Origin: Apis mellifera | Taxonomy: Eukaryota > Arthropoda > Insecta > Hymenoptera > Apidae | DNA length: 64,000 nucleotides | NCBI RefSeq assembly: GCF_003254395.2 | Contig: NC_037652.1 | Coordinates: forward strand, 7,174,001 to 7,238,000 | Direction of reading: 5' to 3' | Shown here: positions 62,401 through 64,000 of the stretch, piece after piece | Layout: each line of letters begins with the position of its first letter | Numbering within the stretch: position 1 is the stretch's first letter | Notes under the pieces: generated by a model | Told to the model about the DNA's origin: nothing | The model's input: only the letters and a program-made list of their open reading frames with translations | Databases searched by the model: none | Program-made: the position numbers and the translations under genes

Positions 62401-64000
62401 TTTATATAAATTTATATAAATGGAAATTTTAATTCTTTTTTTTTTTTTTTTATACGACGTAACGTAAATAGCGAATATTTCGCTACAATAAGTGATATAT
62501 ATTTATTCGTTTACTATTATTACTATTTCATGCTCAAAAAATAAATAAATATATATATATATACACATGACGTAATATATATAGTTTTATAGGCCGTTAT
62601 ATGTAAATGATTTAAAAAGAATGCAGATTACGTCATAGTGATAGTATTACCAAAAAAAAAAAAAAAAAAATGGGTGATAACTTCGAGAAGGAAAAATGGC
62701 TGTCGAGTAACGCGGGGTGATAAGAGCTCGTTGTTTCGCCGCATTGATTTGCGCTCGATTGCGTTGTTTAACAAGCGGGTTCGGACGAGAATGCCGGCAC
62801 GTAATCGGAAGAAAGTCGAGGAACCGTAACACGGAGCATGCATAGAAAATTAATGTGACACGAGCATGGGCATGTGTGAGTTTCTTTTTTTTTTTTTTTT
62901 GAGATGGCTTCTGCATTTTTAAAATTACTCAACGTCTCGCAAACTTACAATGGAGTCGACATTAAGACAGTATTAACGATCGCTCGATAATCTTGAATAA
63001 TAATAATAATAATCATTCTCGATATATTAAAGATATGCATATAACGATGAAATCGACGTTCAATTATTTTTCTAAGCGAGCAAATTTCGTTCGAATTTTA
63101 CTCGAGTATATATATGTATATATGTATTTATATGTATATATATATATATATATATGATTCGAGATAATACTCCATATCGAAATTGCTCAATTACTTGAAC
63201 AAATCAATATGTATAAGTTTATTATGAATAAACGTACAGTGTTTGATACAAAGTCTATACAGTTTTCTTCTGTGCAATCGAAAAACTTCCTTCATCCATG
63301 GAGAAGCCGCTTGCCGCTAACACTTTTAATCTTCGACTAACGTTCCCAAATGCATCGTTTCTCGCGCTCGCATGCACTCGAAACATTTATGATGCGAATG
63401 AGTGGATTGTTCCCTCCTTTTTTTTTTTTTATGTCGCGAGGTTTTGATTTCCTTTTTTATTAAAAAAAAACCTGCATGACGAAATTTTCTTAAAATCTCG
63501 AGGACGAATAATTTCGAATAATCCTCCGATCGAGATTGTACATGGCTTTTGCGTCGCTTTGAACGCCCGCTTCCGACACCTCGATTCCCCCCGGCTTACG
63601 ATTGTGCTTAAAATTTCAGGACCGATCGCGGCCACAACGGACTGTCCATCAAAACGATCGATCGTTCCAGTCCCTTGCCTCGTACCATCGAAACGATCGA
63701 TTCTAGTCTGAGTCAGGATCCAGCTTGCGCGAGTTTGTTGCCGAAACCGGATACCGACGAGCGTTACAACAATAATTTGTTCGGCCAGTTCAAAGGTTTC
63801 ACGATCACCCCGATTAGGAAGCAAGCGAAGAGCCTCGAGCCGACCAAGCCTGCGCCTCCCCCGCCCACCATCCCGACCGTAGCTATTAAGACCAACATCA
63901 AGCCGATCCACCCGAAGAGCAACCCGTCTCGCGCCTCGTTGCTCAACCCGACGCCGCCGCCACCGGCTTCAACGACCGCGACCGCGACGACGACGATGAC
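23192..64000 (+). CDS. Meltrin-type ADAM metalloprotease-disintegrin (ADAM9/12/19/33 group), 3' end beyond window in one isoform
   Basis: Coding exons in phase: 23192-23315, 48594-48685, 54682-54837, 56689-56878, 57218-57285, 57376-57540, 58270-58439, 58503-58694, 58831-59427, 59477-59741, 60797-61001 and 61103-61232, then either read-through to a stop at 61939-61941 (1020 aa) or an exon from 63620. In order: hydrophobic signal segment (about 22-36), prodomain with ELCHYQGSV and cysteine-switch HTCG (Cys187), furin site RRKR (210-213), metalloprotease with intact zinc motif HEMGHNFGMEHD (365-376) and Met-turn CIM (387-389), disintegrin from PICGNG (432) with a CRSAEHEC loop (no RGD), cysteine-rich region, EGF-like module (696-723), transmembrane helix (about 746-771) and basic, proline-rich tail. 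It should be a catalytically active type I sheddase at the cell surface. The ATG is the first one in the signal-peptide exon; an in-frame GTG at 23129 is not needed. Exons 8-10 are GC-rich. Closest named insect relative is probably Drosophila Meltrin. Confidence 0.93.
29213..29640. repeat. Diverged ~100-130-bp tandem repeat, four copies
   Basis: Units carrying ATCATCGATG-GATGAGTAATCG-AATAGAA and TTTATTAATAAATTAGAAAAAG recur at about 29217, 29348, 29447 and 29565. Spacing is irregular and the last copy is shortened. Confidence 0.8.
31062..31995. repeat. ~200-245-bp tandem repeat, about four to five copies
   Basis: The phrase GATAAAATTCCATTCGT recurs near 31072, 31270, 31494, 31731 and 31975, with shared internal blocks (TTTTATCGATGCATCCGTTT, ATGGAAATGGAATATCATTC, TCTATCGTCGATCGATTCGT). 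Copies are highly similar and in direct orientation, with length differences between units. Confidence 0.88.
32247..32275. repeat. (TTC)n trinucleotide run
   Basis: A pyrimidine-only run of TTC units followed by poly-T. It gives poly-Ser or poly-Arg in spurious frames. Confidence 0.85.
33160..33775. repeat. ~170-270-bp tandem repeat, three copies
   Basis: Units start with AATTCTAATRTARG and ATGTGCATGCAAATTA near 33165, 33417 and 33587, and share TTTTTGTTCAAATTGT, TAGAATGTTTTAAAATTT and CTAATTTTCTTAATAA. The middle copy lacks part of the unit. Confidence 0.8.
34757..34778. repeat. (AT)n microsatellite
   Basis: An uninterrupted AT run of about 11 units. Confidence 0.9.
36663..36732. repeat. 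Two palindromes in ADAM intron 1
   Basis: GTGCTGC and GCAGCAC at 36663-36678 form a near-contiguous inverted repeat with a 2-nt centre. A perfect 22-bp palindrome with half-site GTATATATACG occupies 36711-36732. Around them are CpG-rich sequence and a GA run (36927-36945). A promoter or enhancer is possible but not shown. Confidence 0.6.
39887..39924. repeat. (GGCT)n tetranucleotide repeat
   Basis: CTGG/GGTT units repeat about nine times with two CTGGTT interruptions. Confidence 0.9.
44358..44388. repeat. (GA)n microsatellite
   Basis: A GA run with one GGGA interruption. Confidence 0.88.
44490..45295. repeat. Diverged ~220-260-bp tandem repeat, about three to four copies
   Basis: Recurring phrases include TTTTCTGATATTCAATRGTATGTGATAAC or its variants, AACATTGATTCRCGCGAT, TCGCGTGAAAA, GTTGAACGGG and GTTTCCCWYGGAAA. 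They appear around 44520-44690, 44730-44850, 44945-45090 and 45180-45280. Poly-A/T tracts at 44684-44701 and 44848-44863 separate the first copies. Confidence 0.65.
47161..47185. repeat. (CTCGT)n pentanucleotide repeat
   Basis: Five consecutive CTCGT units. Confidence 0.93.
50255..50840. repeat. ~190-220-bp tandem repeat, three copies
   Basis: GAGAATTTATAGAAA followed by GTATCGAT/GTGTCGAT and TGGAAAATCGATTATTC recurs near 50265, 50454 and 50671. Each copy ends with GATTGGGRTC-type sequence and TTTCGTAATAATTGC; the second and third copies also share CCTTGCGCCCTGAGAATTTA. Confidence 0.82.
52235..52288. repeat. (CT)n compound microsatellite
   Basis: Two CT runs interrupted by CGCTCTTT. Confidence 0.92.
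54838..56688 (+). other. ADAM intron 3 (1.85 kb)
   Basis: It is bounded by GTAAGT and ATTCACAG. It contains a cluster of GAAC/TTCG words with an 8-bp inverted repeat (TTTGCGAA at 54912-54919, TTCGCAAA at 54932-54939) and a long CT microsatellite at 56459-56494. No exon is recognised. Confidence 0.75.
56459..56494. repeat. (CT)n microsatellite
   Basis: About 18 uninterrupted CT/TC units. Confidence 0.95.
57604..58250. repeat. 0.12-0.14-kb minisatellite filling ADAM intron 6
   Basis: Five copies in direct orientation contain AAAAATTTAGAAAAATTAGA, TTTAGAATATTATAATAATTG, AAGTACAAAAATACATTTTTTGG and GATAATCTAATAATCC plus TAGATGGCAAAATGAAT. Copies are very similar, with indels around the GAAATATTTAGAAA part. 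The array starts about 60 nt after the donor and ends about 20 nt before the acceptor at 58269. Confidence 0.95.
59903..59971 (+). pseudogene. Mitochondrial tRNA-Asp copy in NUMT
   Basis: A 7-bp acceptor stem AAAAAAT/ATTTTTT closes the segment. The anticodon arm is TTAGT-TTGTCAA-ACTAA with anticodon GTC (59936-59938). It is AT-rich as in bee mitochondria and presumed inactive in the nucleus. Confidence 0.85.
59982..60053 (+). pseudogene. Mitochondrial tRNA-Lys copy in NUMT
   Basis: The acceptor stem pairs ATTAGA with TCTAAT. The anticodon arm is TTGAT-CTTTTAA-ATCAA with anticodon TTT (60013-60015). It directly follows the tRNA-Asp copy, the order seen in honey bees. Confidence 0.85.
60061..60165 (+). 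pseudogene. Truncated atp8 copy in NUMT
   Basis: It begins ATT CCT CAA ATA ATA CCA (IPQMMP in the mitochondrial code) straight after the tRNA-Lys, then breaks after about 15 codons. The remainder is much shorter than a normal atp8, indicating internal deletion. Confidence 0.7.
60168..60735 (+). pseudogene. atp6 copy in NUMT
   Basis: The frame reads NLFEIFDPS, then FWLIQSRIMF, a LVPLNSPVF segment and SGHLIL, ending YVFSILLILYF, with TGA as Trp. These are landmarks of insect ATP synthase subunit a. The usual stretch between LNSPVF and SGHLIL is mostly missing, so the copy is broken. Confidence 0.85.
61233..61941 (+). CDS. Read-through 3' exon extension encoding ADAM cytoplasmic tail A
   Basis: If the GTACGT donor at 61233 is not used, exon 12 stays open for 236 more codons to a TGA stop at 61939-61941. 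The peptide looks coding: basic juxtamembrane part, Ser/Asn-rich linkers and a final KKPPPPPAPAQ segment, a typical SH3-binding motif, three residues of which precede LKPKI at the end. A poly-pyrimidine/CAG stretch follows at about 61951-61980. It would give a 1020-aa protein. Alternative to the exon at 63620. Confidence 0.7.
61942..63619 (+). other. 3' UTR of tail-A isoform or intron of tail-B isoform
   Basis: AT-rich, low-complexity DNA with poly-T and poly-A tracts (62437-62450, 62653-62670, 62885-62900), AT repeats near 63110-63155 and possible poly(A) signals, including AATAAA at 63227-63232. No further open frame is convincing. Confidence 0.6.
63620..64000 (+). CDS. Alternative ADAM 3' exon encoding cytoplasmic tail B (partial)
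   Basis: After the acceptor AAAATTTCAG the frame set by the exon 12 donor at 61232 (two bases carried over) stays open to the window end, 127 codons. It reads TDRGHNGLSIKTIDR at the start, then a KPAPPPPTIP proline-rich motif and a PTPPPPAST segment, again suitable for SH3 binding. Codon use is GC-rich like exons 8-10. The stop lies beyond the window. Confidence 0.75.

Noticed and set aside
1..64000. CRISPR arrays, bacterial operons, phage or integrated virus genes
   Set aside because: Direct repeats present are irregular eukaryotic satellites; no repeat-spacer regularity, bacterial genes or viral protein motifs were seen.

Overview
This window is nuclear DNA from an insect, most likely a honey bee (Apis) or a close relative. 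The genes have short GT-AG introns. The DNA alternates between very AT-rich blocks (about 4-23 kb) and CpG-rich blocks full of CT/GA microsatellites (about 1-4 kb and 24-57 kb). An intron also carries a nuclear copy of mitochondrial DNA in the order cox2-trnD-trnK-atp8-atp6-cox3, the D-K order known from honey bees. No bacterial, phage, CRISPR or operon features were seen.

Layout. 1-15.5 kb has no confident protein gene. It holds CpG-rich microsatellite DNA, a TATA/E-box promoter candidate near 3.55 kb, an AT-rich desert, a ten-copy CGCAACACTAAT array (6.15-6.78 kb), a duplicated block (9.07-9.77 kb) that on the minus strand looks like repeated short exons, and diverged repeats upstream of the first gene. 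15,538-18,103 (+) is a five-exon nuclear protein with a DEK-C-like N-terminus, an acidic/lysine-rich middle and a C-terminal SWIB domain (261 aa). 19,694-22,506 (-) is a 13-exon CFAP206 orthologue (610 aa), an axonemal radial-spoke adaptor, tail-to-tail with the SWIB gene. 23,192 to beyond the window end (+) is a Meltrin-type ADAM metalloprotease (ADAM9/12/19/33 group), head-to-head with CFAP206. It has a signal peptide, prodomain, furin site, intact zinc site, disintegrin, cysteine-rich and EGF domains, one transmembrane helix and a long proline-rich tail.

The ADAM gene fills about 41 kb, mostly a 25-kb first intron with several diverged tandem-repeat clusters and many microsatellites. Intron 6 is almost entirely a 0.12-0.14-kb minisatellite. 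Intron 10 is about 90% mitochondrial insertion. Two 3' ends are possible: read-through of exon 12 to a stop at 61,941, or splicing from 61,232 to an exon at 63,620 that continues past the window. Both splice in frame and both encode different proline-rich tails.

The three genes are unrelated in function (chromatin, cilium, cell-surface proteolysis). Their arrangement suggests only a possible shared promoter region between CFAP206 and the ADAM gene. All exon models were made by eye from splice consensus, reading-phase continuity and remembered family features; none was checked by alignment or transcript data.
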